Positions 47,601 to 56,111 of a stretch of 64,000 nt of DNA are shown here, piece after piece (within the stretch, counting starts at the first letter, position 1; each line of letters starts with the position of its first letter). Made by a program: the position numbers and the translations under genes. Location: NCBI GenBank assembly GCA_014843695.1, contig CM026404.1:58391931-58455930 (forward strand), written 5' to 3'. This DNA is from Archivesica marissinica (lineage: Eukaryota > Mollusca > Bivalvia > Venerida > Vesicomyidae). Below the pieces are notes generated by a model. It saw only the letters and a program-made list of their open reading frames with translations. It was not told the DNA's origin and ran no database searches.

Positions 47601-47779
47601 GTACATGCCGCATTAATCATAAAAGATGTGGGTAAAGGATACAGTCCTAACTTTGTGCCCGCATCAACAATAAATCGCGCGCCTTCACGTCTGTATCTTG
47701 ACTCTGTCGATGTGTCAATTCCATCTTGATACGATGGAGAGTTCTTGATGTCCTTCTTTTCGTAGTACCAACAAGGCAT
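32662..47779 (-). CDS. CCNK: Cyclin K, nine coding exons
   Basis: Coding exons (minus): 47643-47779, 46388-46469, 44041-44172, 41711-41831, 40224-40281, 37718-37893, 36310-36455 (or low end 36307), 34194-34382, 32662-33339. All have AG/GT borders and phases agree; the sum is 1719 nt, 572 residues (human 580). Residues 1-46 carry CWYYEKKD and [19 protein letters not shown]. The cyclin box follows: [85 protein letters not shown] and [15 protein letters not shown]. From about residue 250 the chain is proline-, serine- and glutamine-rich, with [14 protein letters not shown] matching the vertebrate C-terminal region. Cyclin K activates CDK12/CDK13, which phosphorylate the RNA polymerase II CTD and support expression of long DNA-repair genes. 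The ATG at 47779 is the first in frame, but an AG acceptor 10 bp upstream (FGK before MPCW) leaves an extra 5' exon possible. Exon 1 uses a weak GTATCC donor. Confidence 0.96.
34060..34140 (-). mobile_element. SINE B tail fragment in CCNK intron 8
   Basis: TATTTCGGGTTTTACGCCTG to TAACAACACAATTCCTGGG. The rest of the element is missing. It ends about 54 bp from the donor of exon 34194-34382. Confidence 0.82.
34455..35150. repeat. 40-bp minisatellite, about 17 copies, CCNK intron 7
   Basis: The unit AAATAGACCAGTAATTATAA plus ATGAATATTATGTATATTCT. Two copies have lost the TATATTCT segment. It begins about 73 bp upstream of the acceptor of exon 34194-34382. Confidence 0.96.
35295..36290. repeat. 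65-bp minisatellite, about 15 copies, CCNK intron 7
   Basis: The unit carries AGTGCGGAATAGGTGATTTA, CCTCAATCTCACAGCCACAT and AGAACCCAGTCCACA. Its high end is about 17 bp from the donor of exon 36310-36455, separated only by the short text around ACAAACAAATAAAC. Confidence 0.96.
36500..37210. mobile_element. SINE D fragments, then a full SINE C, CCNK intron 6
   Basis: 36530-36740 has GGGTTCGATCTTCAGTCAGG, CTCCGGGGACTGTAGTTTCC and a duplicated AGTGATTA-TATAAGAAGTTG segment. 36975-37210 is SINE C with GATAGCGCAGTGGATGCGCG, TCCGGAGTTCGAGCCC and the AAAATAAATTTGTAT end. Confidence 0.8.
37419..37688. mobile_element. CAGGGTTCC-ended hAT-like MITE with 6-bp target duplication
   Basis: Ends CAGGGTTCCCGCTGTCGG and AGAGGGAACCCTG. 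ATCTGG stands directly outside both ends (37413-37418 and 37689-37694), a perfect 6-bp duplication. The body contains two TTGGCTCC repeats. It lies in CCNK intron 6, about 24 bp past the donor of exon 37718-37893. Confidence 0.88.
37930..38710. repeat. 30-bp minisatellite, about 26 copies, CCNK intron 5
   Basis: The unit GGGATAAACGGTCTAGGGGG plus CAAATGTGAT (late copies TAAATGTGAT). Starts about 37 bp upstream of the acceptor of exon 37718-37893. On the gene's strand each unit contains TTTGCCCCCTAG, an acceptor-like string. The 243-codon frame through it is a by-product of the period. Confidence 0.97.
38745..39378. repeat. About 124-bp tandem repeat, five copies, CCNK intron 5
   Basis: The unit spans CGTTATCTTTTTTCTCAACA, GTTCTGGGACGTCCGTTCAG, TTGGTGAAATGAAGACAACA and GAATTTCCTGGCTAAGAATC. 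Copies begin near 38755, 38880, 39003, 39127 and 39251 and are over 95% alike by eye. Confidence 0.95.
39378..39598. mobile_element. MITE family T3, left end lost
   Basis: Begins GGTTAATATACTATTATATC, lacking the TTAACCCTTTCC terminus, and ends CTATGAGGGAAAGGGTTAA. It joins the 124-bp array directly. Confidence 0.82.
39806..40208. mobile_element. MITE B1 followed by MITE B2, CCNK intron 5
   Basis: B1 at 39806-39985 (ACAGTCAAACCTGTGTTAG to AAGACAGGTTTCACTGTA) and B2 at 40019-40208 (ACAGTCAAACCTGTGCTAA to TATAGACAGGTTTGA). The B2 end is 16 bp from the donor of exon 40224-40281. Confidence 0.85.
40345..40890. mobile_element. SINE B nested between two SINE A parts, CCNK intron 4
   Basis: SINE A runs from GTTTTACGTTTATTTATCG to GTGTAAAGCAT (40345-40506). 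SINE B follows (40507-40765, to ACCATGGAGGTGGAC). SINE A then resumes, repeating CATTCCAGAATCACCTC to GGTGTAAAGCACCG, and continues to GGGGGATCGAACC. About 50 bp of SINE A are present on both sides. Confidence 0.82.
41020..41572. mobile_element. SINE E (minus) and MITE T1 fragment, CCNK intron 4
   Basis: 41020-41260: GTTTATTATAGTGTCACTCC, GGCGGCTCACCAACCGGCC and the reversed tRNA-like head. About 41385-41572: T1 body from GTGCATGATATTTTTAGACC to GTTAAAAGCGTTAA, left terminus not clear. Confidence 0.75.
41888..42100. mobile_element. MITE B1 with tandemly duplicated right end, CCNK intron 3
   Basis: ACAGTCAAACCTGTCTTAAG to AACACAGGTTTGACTGTA (42047). The last 55 bp (ACAGGTTGGCTGCTTAATGG to GGTTTGACTGTA) are then repeated once more to 42100. 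Lies about 55 bp upstream of exon 41711-41831. Confidence 0.82.
42132..42412 (+). mobile_element. SINE A, full-length, plus orientation
   Basis: Head GGATCTGTAGTCCGGTGGGT with CTGGGAA loop, box B GGTTCGATCCC, body and GCGTCGCTCATATGCGTAAC tail. In CCNK intron 3, antisense to the gene. Followed by a short CACACA run. Confidence 0.9.
42933..43192 (-). mobile_element. SINE B, full-length
   Basis: Tail TATAGTTCGGGTTTTACGCC, middle GGGCAGGCTCCAGTGG and head CCACTCGACCACGGAGGTGG. CCNK intron 3. GGTAAAGAGT flanks both sides (about 42913 and 43190), which fits a 10-bp or longer target duplication. Confidence 0.9.
43266..43712. repeat. 35-bp minisatellite, about 13 copies, CCNK intron 3
   Basis: The unit GATAGGGAGTGATGTATCTA plus GAATGTATGCATGGC. 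A block in the middle carries GTGTCTA instead of GTATCTA, showing block amplification. Confidence 0.96.
44198..44790. repeat. About 44-bp minisatellite with length variants, CCNK intron 2
   Basis: The unit CTGCCTCAAGGTTCATACCC plus CTCCCCAACTACATGCCTGCACTG, with variants losing CTG or TGCC modules. It starts about 26 bp upstream of the acceptor of exon 44041-44172. Frames through it are proline-, histidine- and cysteine-rich artefacts. Confidence 0.95.
44996..45450. mobile_element. SINE-like element and SINE D, CCNK intron 2
   Basis: 44996-45190 has GGAGAGCAGACCACCTGCAT, CAACATCCGTAAGCGACTG and AGGGAGCGAACCTGCAGCCC, a diverged relative of SINE B. 45285-45450 is SINE D in reverse (AACAACGATTGCGAAGCAAG, GGAGGAAACCGGAGTACCCG). 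Confidence 0.72.
45630..46275. mobile_element. Repeat D, copy 2 (CCNK intron 2)
   Basis: Reverse-oriented partner of 18950-19560, with the same three GGTATATCGCAGAATAACC-type 19-mers (about 45689, 46121, 46222). Near its right end CACGAAGGCC meets its own inverted copy (AAAGGCCTTCGTGATATATT), a short fold-back not present in copy 1. Confidence 0.82.
46503..47124. repeat. 38-bp minisatellite, about 16 copies, CCNK intron 1
   Basis: The unit GAAGAATTTTAGATGATAAA plus ATACATGTACAATATAGT, with ATATAGT/ATGTAGT alternation and two copies carrying an extra ATACATAAA. Begins about 33 bp upstream of the acceptor of exon 46388-46469. On the gene's strand the unit has no AG dinucleotide. Confidence 0.96.
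47296..47541. mobile_element. MITE family T1, full copy, CCNK intron 1
   Basis: TTAACCGTTTCAACCCC to GTGTTGAAAGGGTTAA, TTAA at both ends. The internal hairpin GACGGCTCGTTGCGAGCCGGC is intact. The most complete T1 in the window. Confidence 0.9.
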
Positions 47780-47814
47780 TTTCCCAAACCTACATGTATA
47801 TATGAGAAATATTC

Positions 47815-48990
47815 ACAAACATATGTAATAAATAGGCACTTCCTATCAACATATGTAATAAATAGGCACTTCCTATCAACATATGTATTAAATAGGCACT
47901 ATCTATCAACATAGGTATAAATAGGCACTACTATCAACATATGTAATAAATAGACTACCTATCAACATATGTATTAAATAGGCACTACCTATCAACATAT
48001 GTAATAAATAGACACTACCTATCAACATATGTATTAAATAGGCACTACCTATCAACATATGTATTAAATAGGGTCTACCTATCAACATATGTAATAAATA
48101 GGCACTACCTATCAACACATGAAATAAATAGGCACTACCTATCAACACATGTAATAAATAGGCACTACCTATCAACACATGAAATAAATAGGCACTACCT
48201 ATCAACATATGTAATAAATAGGCACTACCTATCAACAGCCTACCTATCAACATATGTAATAAATAGACACTACCTATCAACATATGTAATAAATAGGGTC
48301 TACCTATCAACATATGTAATAAATAGGCACTACCTATCAACACATGAAATAAATAGGCACTACCTATCAACACATGAAATAAATAGGCACTACCTATCAA
48401 CACATGAAATAAATAGGCACTACCTATCAACATATGTAATACATAGGCACTACCTATCAACATATGTAATAAATAGGCACTACCTATCAACAATGAATAA
48501 ATAGGCACTACCTATCAACATATGTAATAAATAGGCACTACCTATCAACACATGTAATAAATAGGGTCTACCTATCAACATATGTAATAAATAGACACTA
48601 CCTATCAACATATGTAATAAATAGACACTACCTATCAACATATGTAATAAATAGACACTACCTATCAACACATGTAATAAATAGGCACTACCTATCAACA
48701 CATGTAATAAATAGGCACTACCTATCAACATATGTAATAAATAGGCACTACCTATCAACACATGTAATAAATAGGCACTACCTATCAACATATGTAATAA
48801 ATAGGGTCTACCTATCAACATATGAAATAAATAGGCACTACCTATTAACATACAAAATAAATAGGCACTACCTATTAACATACAAAATAAATAGGCACTA
48901 CCTAGGCTATCAACATATGTAATAAATAGGCACTACCTTTCAACATACAAAATAAATAGGGTCTACCTATCAACATATAAAATAAATATG
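47815..48990. repeat. 30-bp minisatellite, about 38 copies, 5' of CCNK
   Basis: The unit ACCTATCAACATATGTAATA plus AATAGGCACT, with CACATGTAAT, CACATGAAAT and GGGTCT variants in recurring blocks. It begins about 36 bp upstream of the putative CCNK start, so it lies in the 5' UTR, promoter or first intron. Confidence 0.97.
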
Positions 48991-49438
48991 CACTACCCAC
49001 CTACCTATTAACGAGAAAGTCAATGTCAATTACAGAACTATACATTATAGGAGGAATATGACTACATCCCTGAGAGGGGTTTGACATCTAAGTAAGATAG
49101 ATAGATAGAATTATGACAATGATTGTGCATTTCTTGTAGAAGTTAAAATTACATGTATTTCAAGAAACACATTGACTGAAATAGTTTTATGTATCATCGA
49201 CAATTAAAGTGCTTGATTAGTTGTGTTTTTTCATACAGCGTTATGTGACAGTGTTGTGATCAATCAAATGTGTGAAGCAGTCCATAGCGGTGAATCACTA
49301 CTAGTACTATACACTACATGCCACCGGCCTAAAGATGGCATTTAAATATTTTGGACACGTAATAAAAAAGGGTGATATCTGTCTACATGTCAGAGAGTTG
49401 ATCAAAATCTGCAAATCATTTTTTGGGTTTTGACAAAC

Positions 49439-49700
49439 ATGTTATATTTCGGGTTTTACGCCTGCATCAGCACCATTTCGGGCTATATCGCCGACGGGCA
49501 GTTTACTTAACAACACCTTTCCTGGGCAGGCTCCAGCGGTTAACCAGTACTTGGGTGCACCAACCTCCGTAAGAAACTGCCAACTTTTTCATATAAATGA
49601 GACACGGCCTGAGCGGGGCTCGAACCCGTGACCATCAGTGATGATAGGTTACAGTGGTATACAAGTCAGCGACCTTAACCACTCGACCACAGAGGCGGAC
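49439..49700 (-). mobile_element. SINE B, full-length
   Basis: Tail TTATATTTCGGGTTTTACGC, head CCACTCGACCACAGAGGCGG. TTTTGACAAACAT flanks both ends (about 49430 and 49702), a target-site duplication. 48991-49430 and 49715-50369 have no recognised gene. Confidence 0.92.
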
Positions 49701-50369
49701 ATTTTGACAAACATAATTATGACATTGAATACATAACCATTGTTAATTATATGAATCATATTTTTACAAGTTTTGACCGTCCTTTATATTGTCTATATTA
49801 TATATTCTTTTTCGCAGGAAGTTAATTTTGTACTTAAAGACAAAATGATATAAGACCGACTATACTGCAGGACACGCCAGACAGCTTAATCAGACTCCTT
49901 TCGTGTCTTCGCGAAACAAAATAAAAATGGACGCAATGATAATTATGTAAATGATCTGATTAATCGAGATGCCCGTCAGTTAACCGGATTATTGAGGCGC
50001 TTATAGATATGGGGTGGTACGATATCAGCAACCCATTGTGATATTTGATCAACTAATCAATCGCAATACATTGCCTTATATATCTTCATGCATTGTGATT
50101 ATATTTTTTCTATTAAGAGCATTTAATAAGATGACATGGATTATTTTACACATTTTAAGACACTATCTCATTCAACAGTATTTATTAATGTGAAAAACAA
50201 CACAATGAATAAAATAACAACTTAAATCGACTAGAAAATGTTTCAGAGAATGGTGAATATATACATAAGCACCGGTTAAAGCGATCGAGTCGTGTATAAA
50301 AGCCAGATCCTCTGCATATAACCTTTTACTTGGCGAGAGTGATTAATTTTAAACAAAATACTGACTGTT

Positions 50370-53300
50370 ACCAGGGTTGCGCGCAAGAAGGAAATAAGAA
50401 ATAAAAGGTGAAAATATGCAGTGAAGGATAAAAATGTAAGAGAACGTTAAGCATAGTGAGTGGCAAGTTGAGCTTTGAAAGTATCAACTGTGCCAACTGA
50501 TACAATGTCTGCTTGTACCATTCCCTGATGGTGCGTGGGAAGAAGGAATGAAATCTTGAGGTAGTACTTGTTCTTGGAATCTGGAAGGAGTGTGGTTGTG
50601 TGTGGTGGAATGAGGGTAGAAGGAGTGTGGTTGTGTGTGGTGGAAGGAGTGTGGTTGTGTGTGGTGGAAGGAGTGTGGTTGTGTGTGGTGGAAGGAGTGT
50701 GGTTGTGTGTGGTGGAATGAGGGTGGAAGGAGTGTGGTTGTGTGTGGTGGAAGGAGTGTGGTGGAAGGAGTGTGGTTGTGTGTGGTGGGAGTGTGTTTGT
50801 GTGTGGTGGAGGTGTGGTGTGTGTGGTGGAAGGAGTGTGGTTGTGTGTGGTGGAAGGAGTGTGGTTGTGTGTGGTGGAAGGAGTGTGGTGGAAGGAGTGT
50901 GTGTGTGTGGTGGAAGGAGTGTGGCTGTGTGTGGTGGAAGGATGTGACTGTGTGTGGTGGAAGGTGTGGGTTGTGTGTGCTGGAAGGAGTGTGGTTGTGT
51001 GTGGGGAGTGTGGTGGAAGGAGTGTGGCTGTGTGTGGTGGAAGGGGTGTGGCTGTGTGTGGTGGAAGGAGTGTGGCTGTGTGTGGTGGAAGGAGTGTGGT
51101 TGTGTGTGGTGGAAGGAGTGTGGTTGTGTGTGGTGGAAGGAGTGTGGTTGTGTGTGGTGGAAGGAGTGTGGATGTGTGTGGTGGAAGGAGTGTGGCTGTG
51201 TGTGGTGGAAGGAGTGTGGTGGGGAGTGTGGTGGAAGGAGTGTGGTGGAAGGAGTGTGGTTGTGTGTGGTGGAAGGAGTGTGGTTGTGTGTGGTGGAAGG
51301 AGTGTGGTTGTGTGTGGTGGAAGGAGTGTGGTGGAAGGAGTGTGGTTGTGTGTGGTGGAAGGAGTGTGGCTGTGTGTGGTGGAAGGAGTGTGGTGGAAGG
51401 AGTGTGGCTGTGTGTGGTGTAAGGAGTGTGGTTGTGTGTGGTGGAATAGTGTGGTTGTGTGTGGTGGAAGGAGTGTGGTGGAAGTAGTGTGGTTGTATGT
51501 GGTGGAAGGAGTGTGGTGGAAGGAATGTGGATGTGCGTGGTGGAAGGAGTGTGGTGGAAGGAGTGTGGTTGTGTGTGGTGGAAGGAGTGTGGTGGAAGGA
51601 GTGTGGTGGAAGGAGTGTGGTGGAAGGAGTGTGGTGGAAGGAGTGTGGTGTGTGTGGTGGAAGGAGTGTGGTGGAAGGAGTGTGGTGGAAGGAGTGTGGT
51701 TGTGTGTGGTGGAAGGAGTGTGGTGTGTGTGTGGAAGGAGTGTGGTTGTGTGTGGTGGAAGGAGTGTGGCTGTGTGTGGTGGAATGGTTGGTTGTGTGTG
51801 GTGGAAGGAGTGTGGTGTGTGTGTTGGAAGGAGTGTGGTGTGTGTGGTGGAAGGAGTGTGGTTGTGTGTGGTAAGGAGTGTGGCTGTGTGTGGTGGGAGG
51901 AGTGTGGTTGAAGGATTGTGGTGGAAGGAGTGTGGTTGTGTGTGGTGGAAGGAGTGTGGCTGTGTGTGGTGGAAGGAGTGTGGCTGTGTGTGGTGGAAGG
52001 AGTGTGGTGGAAGGAGTGTGGCTGTGTGTGGTGGAAGGAGTGTGGCTGTGTGTGGTGGAAGGAGTGTGGTGGAAGGAGTGTTGTGGAAGGAGTGTGGTTG
52101 TGTGTGGTGGAAGGAGTGTGGTTGTGTGTGGTGGAAGGAGTGTGGCTGTGTGTGGTGGAAGGAGTGTGGTGGAATAGTGTGGTTGTGTGTGGTGGAAGGA
52201 GTGTGGTGGAAGGAGTGTGGTTGTGTGTGGTGGAAGGAGTGTGGCTGTGTGTGGTGTAAGGAGTGTGGCTGTGTGTGGTGGAAGGAGTGTGGTGGAATAG
52301 TGTGGTTGTGTGTGGTGGAAGGAGTGTGGTGGAAGGAGTGTGGTTGTATGTGGTGGAAGGAGTGTGGTGGAAGGAATGTGGATGTGTGTGGTGGAAGGAG
52401 TGTGGTGGAAGGAGTGTGGTTGTGTGTGGTGGAAGGAGTGTGGTGGAAGGAGTGTGGCTGTGTGTGGTGGAAGGAGTGTGGTGGACGGAGTGTGGTGGAA
52501 GGAGTGTGGTGGAAGGAGTGTGGTTGTGTGTGGTGGAAGGAGTGTGGTGGAAGGAGTGTGGTTGTGTGTGGTGGAAGGAGTGTGGTTGTGTGTGGTGGAA
52601 GGAGTGTGGTTGTGTGTGGTGGAAGGAGTGTGGTTGTGTGTGGTGGAAGGAGTGTGGTGTGTGGTTGTGTGTGGTGGAAGGAGTGTGGTTGTGTGTGGTG
52701 GAAGGAGTGTGGTTGTGTGTGGTGGAAGGAGTGTGGTTGTGTGTGGTGGAAGGAGTGTGGTTGTGTGTGGTGGAAGGAGTGTGGTTGTGTGTGGTGGAAG
52801 GAGTGTGGTGGAAGGATGTGTGTGTGGTGGAAGGATGTGGTGGAAGGAGTGTGGTGGAAGGAGTGTGGTTGTGTGTGGTGGAAGGAGTGTGGTTGTGTGT
52901 GGTGGAAGGAGTGTGGTTGTGTGTGGTGGAAGGAGTGTGGCTGTGTGTGGTGGAAGGAGTGTGGTGGAAGGAGTGTGGTTGTGTGTGGTGGAAGAGTGTG
53001 GTGGAAGGAGTGTGGCTGTGTGTGGTGGAAGGAGTGTGGTTGTGTGTGGTGGAAGGAGTGTGGTGTGTGTGGTGGAAGGAGTGTGGTTGTGTGTGGAAGG
53101 AGTGTGGCTGTGTGTGGTGGAAGGAGTGTGGCTGTGTGTGGTGGAAGGAGTGTGGCTGTGTGTGGTGGAAGGAGTGTGGCTGTGTGTGGTGGAAGGAGTG
53201 AGTTGTGTGTGGTGGAAGGAGTGTGGCTGTGTGTGGTGGAAGGAGTGTGGTTGTGTGTGCTGGAAGGAGTGTGGCTGTGTGTGGTGGAAGGAGTGTGGCT

Positions 53301-54480
53301 GTGTGTGGTGGAAGGAGTGTAGGTGTGTGGTGGAAAGAGTGTGGTTGTGTGTGCTGGAAGGAGTGTGGCTGTGTGTGGTGGAAGGAGTGTGGTGGAAGGA
53401 GTGTGGCTGTGTGTGGTGGAAGGAGTGTGGCTGTGTGTGGTGGAAGGAGTGTGGCTGTGTGTGGTGGAAGGAGTGTGGCTGTGTGTGGTGGAGGGAGTGT
53501 GGCTGTGTGTGGTGGAAGGAGTGTGGCTGTGTGTGGTGGAAGGAGTGTGGCTGTGTGTGGTGGAAGGAGTGTGGTTGTGTGTTTCGAGAGAGTCTAATAG
53601 GTGGTAATAAGTATTTTGTCTTGTCGATGGCGACTAAGTTGTTTTCTACTTTGTAGAGCATTGCGAGGTGGGCATCCTGCCGTCTATCCTGCAGTGATTT
53701 CCAGTTCAAATCCTGATCATCTATGTCACGCTTGACATGTTGTGGTAGCGGTTCTTCACAAATCTAGTCACCCCATCATCGCACCTTAGCTGACTAATAT
53801 TTCCCTTTTTGTGAGGATCCTGTATGCTACTGGCATACTCTTAAGTTGGGTCGAACAATGGACATGAATGCGGTCTCTTTGATCTTAGTACAGGATAGAT
53901 TGAGGTTTCTTGATAGAAAGCTGAGGTTACCTGTTGCCTTGTTGCAGATGTCGTTGATTCATATGTTCGCCCCAGTCAAGGTGTTTGTTGAGTGTAACTC
54001 CGAGGTATTTAGCTAACTGAACATGTTCTAATGTGTGGTTCCTTTGTGTGTAACTCTATTTTCTTTGAGACGAGAGGACATTACATGTGTATGGATGAAA
54101 TGCCATCTTCCATTGTTCTTCCCATTTGTCCAGTTTGTCTATGTCTCTTTGTAGGGTGTCGCAGTATGCTGTGACGTCGTCTGCGAAATGTATGACTGTA
54201 GCTTTGAGGCCATCTGGCATGTCATTTACGTAGAATAAGATTATGATTTGGACCGAGCCTTGTGCGACACCTGACTTTACATTGACTTGATCTGATGTGT
54301 GACCTTCAATGACGACACTATCGGCCTCGTTTTTTAGGCATGTATTTCTACACTCAAAACGATTATGGTTATGAATTGCAGAAATAAGGTGAAGCTGGAT
54401 ACCAATGCATGGAGGTAGGATACATGTGAAGCTGGATACCACCCTGATTGACGGAAGAGCTACAAACAATAAGTGATGTA
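50370..54480 (-). mobile_element. CR1/Jockey-type LINE relic split by an internal minisatellite
   Basis: Minus strand. 54330-54060 encodes RT pieces (SGVAQGSV, HFADDVTAYCD, MAFHPYTCNVL). 53990-53600 encodes downstream RT and thumb remnants, including LNWKSLQDRRQDAHLAMLYK and LLPPIRLSRNTQPHS. After a 3-kb array the ORF2 C-terminus resumes with FQIPRTST and FHSFFPRTIREW. The homologous region of the LINE at 22301 (LNWPTLEIRRIRTRLIMFYK to SFYPRAVIQWN) has no array. Several stops and frameshifts in the RT part make it dead. Confidence 0.85.
50588..53590. repeat. 3-kb minisatellite of 24-bp and 14-bp units inside LINE ORF2
   Basis: Plus-strand units GGAAGGAGTGTGGTTGTGTG plus TGGT (24 bp; GGTT or GGCT variants) mixed with a short form GGAAGGAGTGTGGT (14 bp). 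Well over 100 units. The plus strand is almost free of C except in GGCTG variants. No stop codons arise in several frames on either strand, giving spurious frames of 895 (plus) and 1113 (minus) codons. Confidence 0.95.
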
Positions 54481-54481
54481 A

Positions 54482-54722
54482 CATAACCCTTTCCCTCATA
54501 GAAGCACCTCTTGACGCCATTGCCAATACAACATACATTGACAATGTAGTAGCCAAACCAATGCTCATAATAAAGGCCACAATCCCATGTAGTCCCAGTA
54601 ATATCTATGGAGTTGGGATAGATATGGCGACTACTTATCCACTACATGATAGCTAAATGGCTGTCGTTTGTATGGAGATATAATAGTATATTAACCTAAA
54701 TCTCTATGAAGGAAAGGGTTAA
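54482..54722. mobile_element. MITE family T3, unexpanded copy
   Basis: ATAACCCTTTCCCTCATAGA at the left, CTCTATGAAGGAAAGGGTTAA at the right. Contains the GATATGGCGACTACTTATCC and TGTATGGAGATATAATAGT segments once each. It lies at the upstream edge of the LINE relic. Confidence 0.9.
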
Positions 54723-55057
54723 GTTAGGTGCTCTCCTGTATCCATCAGGTCCAGAAAGTATCCCTGTGTTACTGGTTTCCGACGATGTAGTACAGAACGG
54801 ACTCCTATAGGTTTAGAATGTTCATACACTGCAAACAATTTTCTGTCACCAAATAAACAATATTTTATCTTTCATTCACAACAATCTCGAAGAAAACTGA
54901 TTGTTTACTTTTTGAGAAAAGTTGACAAAATAGCGGTACCTCATTCTCAGTAATCCGGAATGATGTCGCATGTTTTCGCCTAACTGTGGAAATTGCCTAC
55001 AGCACGAGCATTAGTATGTAAGCAACAGTTCTTTTTTAACAAAACAATATAAATAAG

Positions 55058-56111
55058 CAGGGCCTGCTCTGGCTCTTAATTTTTTGTAGCCAATTCTTTG
55101 TTTCCTTTAGCCAATTACGATGCGCGACATTTTCCCCAAACAGAGTATTTATAGTATATTAATGTATTATATGTATCTTGCAATTGCACCACCTAAATGC
55201 TGTATGCCCATAAACTACAACTGAGGTAAGGGTTACATTTGCAGTGATACATTACTTGACAAGTTGTGTCCACTTTCTATTTAATATACACACCTTTGCT
55301 TTTAGCATGCTTAGACACACAGTCTTTTTTAAGGCTTGTACAACCGGTAGTGAATGAATTGCATTTCTGGTTTTTGATGCACAAGTTGCAAAACATAGAT
55401 TGTGATTTTGATTCATAGCGAAGCCATGGGTGACCCGCTTTCCAACCCTCTTGAAAAAGTCTATCACTTTTTGATTTTTTGGATGGTGGAGTTACACCAG
55501 AGACCCCAGTCTAATTTTCGTTTTAGAGCCATTTAATTTCAAAATGTAGACTATAATGAATAACCAAATTAGCAGTGTGTCTGAATGCCTTTTGAAAGCA
55601 AATATGTGGTAAACATGCGATTTATATAGCATCGGTTGTTTGTAGCAAATTTATTACTGCTTTCCTTCGATATTCAAATTAACTTACACAATTAAAGACA
55701 ACAAAAACAAAACAGTTGCCAACATACTTACGTCTAACAGTCGTATAAAGCTTTTCAATTTGGTAGCATAATTTTCGTCTACAAAGGATTTGGACAACAA
55801 TATAATGCCGCCCTGCTCTTAATTATCACCTGCTCAATATAATAAGCATTCATAGTGTGTCCCGTGTTTGCACACTAATCAAACATTATGCCCCCTATTA
55901 AATAAACAAACAACACGCTTGTATGATTCTCTAGTCCGAGATATTAGTCACGCGCGACCCGAGTAATTTTCCACAAATAGCCACGGGGGAATTTCCAATT
56001 TTCGGATATTTTACAGATTTTCGCAGTTTTTATCATTTTCGCCAAACTGAATTTTTATTAGCCAATTTTGCAATATTGTTGGCTGGCCGGCGATAGCCAG
56101 CACGGGCCCTG
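55058..56111 (-). mobile_element. hAT element, internally deleted, with 6-bp target duplication
   Basis: Ends CAGGGCCTGCTCTGGCT (55058) and AGCCAGCACGGGCCCTG (to 56111) are inverted. AATAAG lies immediately outside both (55052-55057, 56112-56117). The only coding remnant is the zinc-finger exon at 55294-55490. The catalytic core is missing, so this is a non-autonomous derivative. AT-rich subterminal text with TTAGCCAATT occurs at both ends. Confidence 0.82.
55294..55490 (-). pseudogene. hAT transposase N-terminal zinc-finger exon
   Basis: The minus frame starting near 55490 reads SDRLFQEGWKAGHPWLRYE, then MFCNLCIKNQKCNSFTTGC and KKDCVSKHAKSKG, followed by a GTGTGT donor at 55293. The W-x5-PWL, MFC-x2-C, NSFTTGC and KH spacing match the TTF/BED-like finger in front of hAT transposases of the C17orf113/ZNF862 kind. 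It binds the element's ends in intact relatives. No stop within the exon, but no catalytic exons follow before the element ends at 55058. Confidence 0.72.

Noticed and set aside
47906..48881. Leucine/glycine-rich repeat frames (LIGSAYLLHM type)
   Set aside because: 30-bp array frames resembling membrane repeats; the period is a multiple of three, and there are frame breaks and no gene context.
50368..53709. 1113-codon and 895-codon frames on opposite strands
   Set aside because: By-product of a stop-free 24/14-bp array. Only the terminal 50-60 residues of the minus frame are real protein, and they belong to a LINE.
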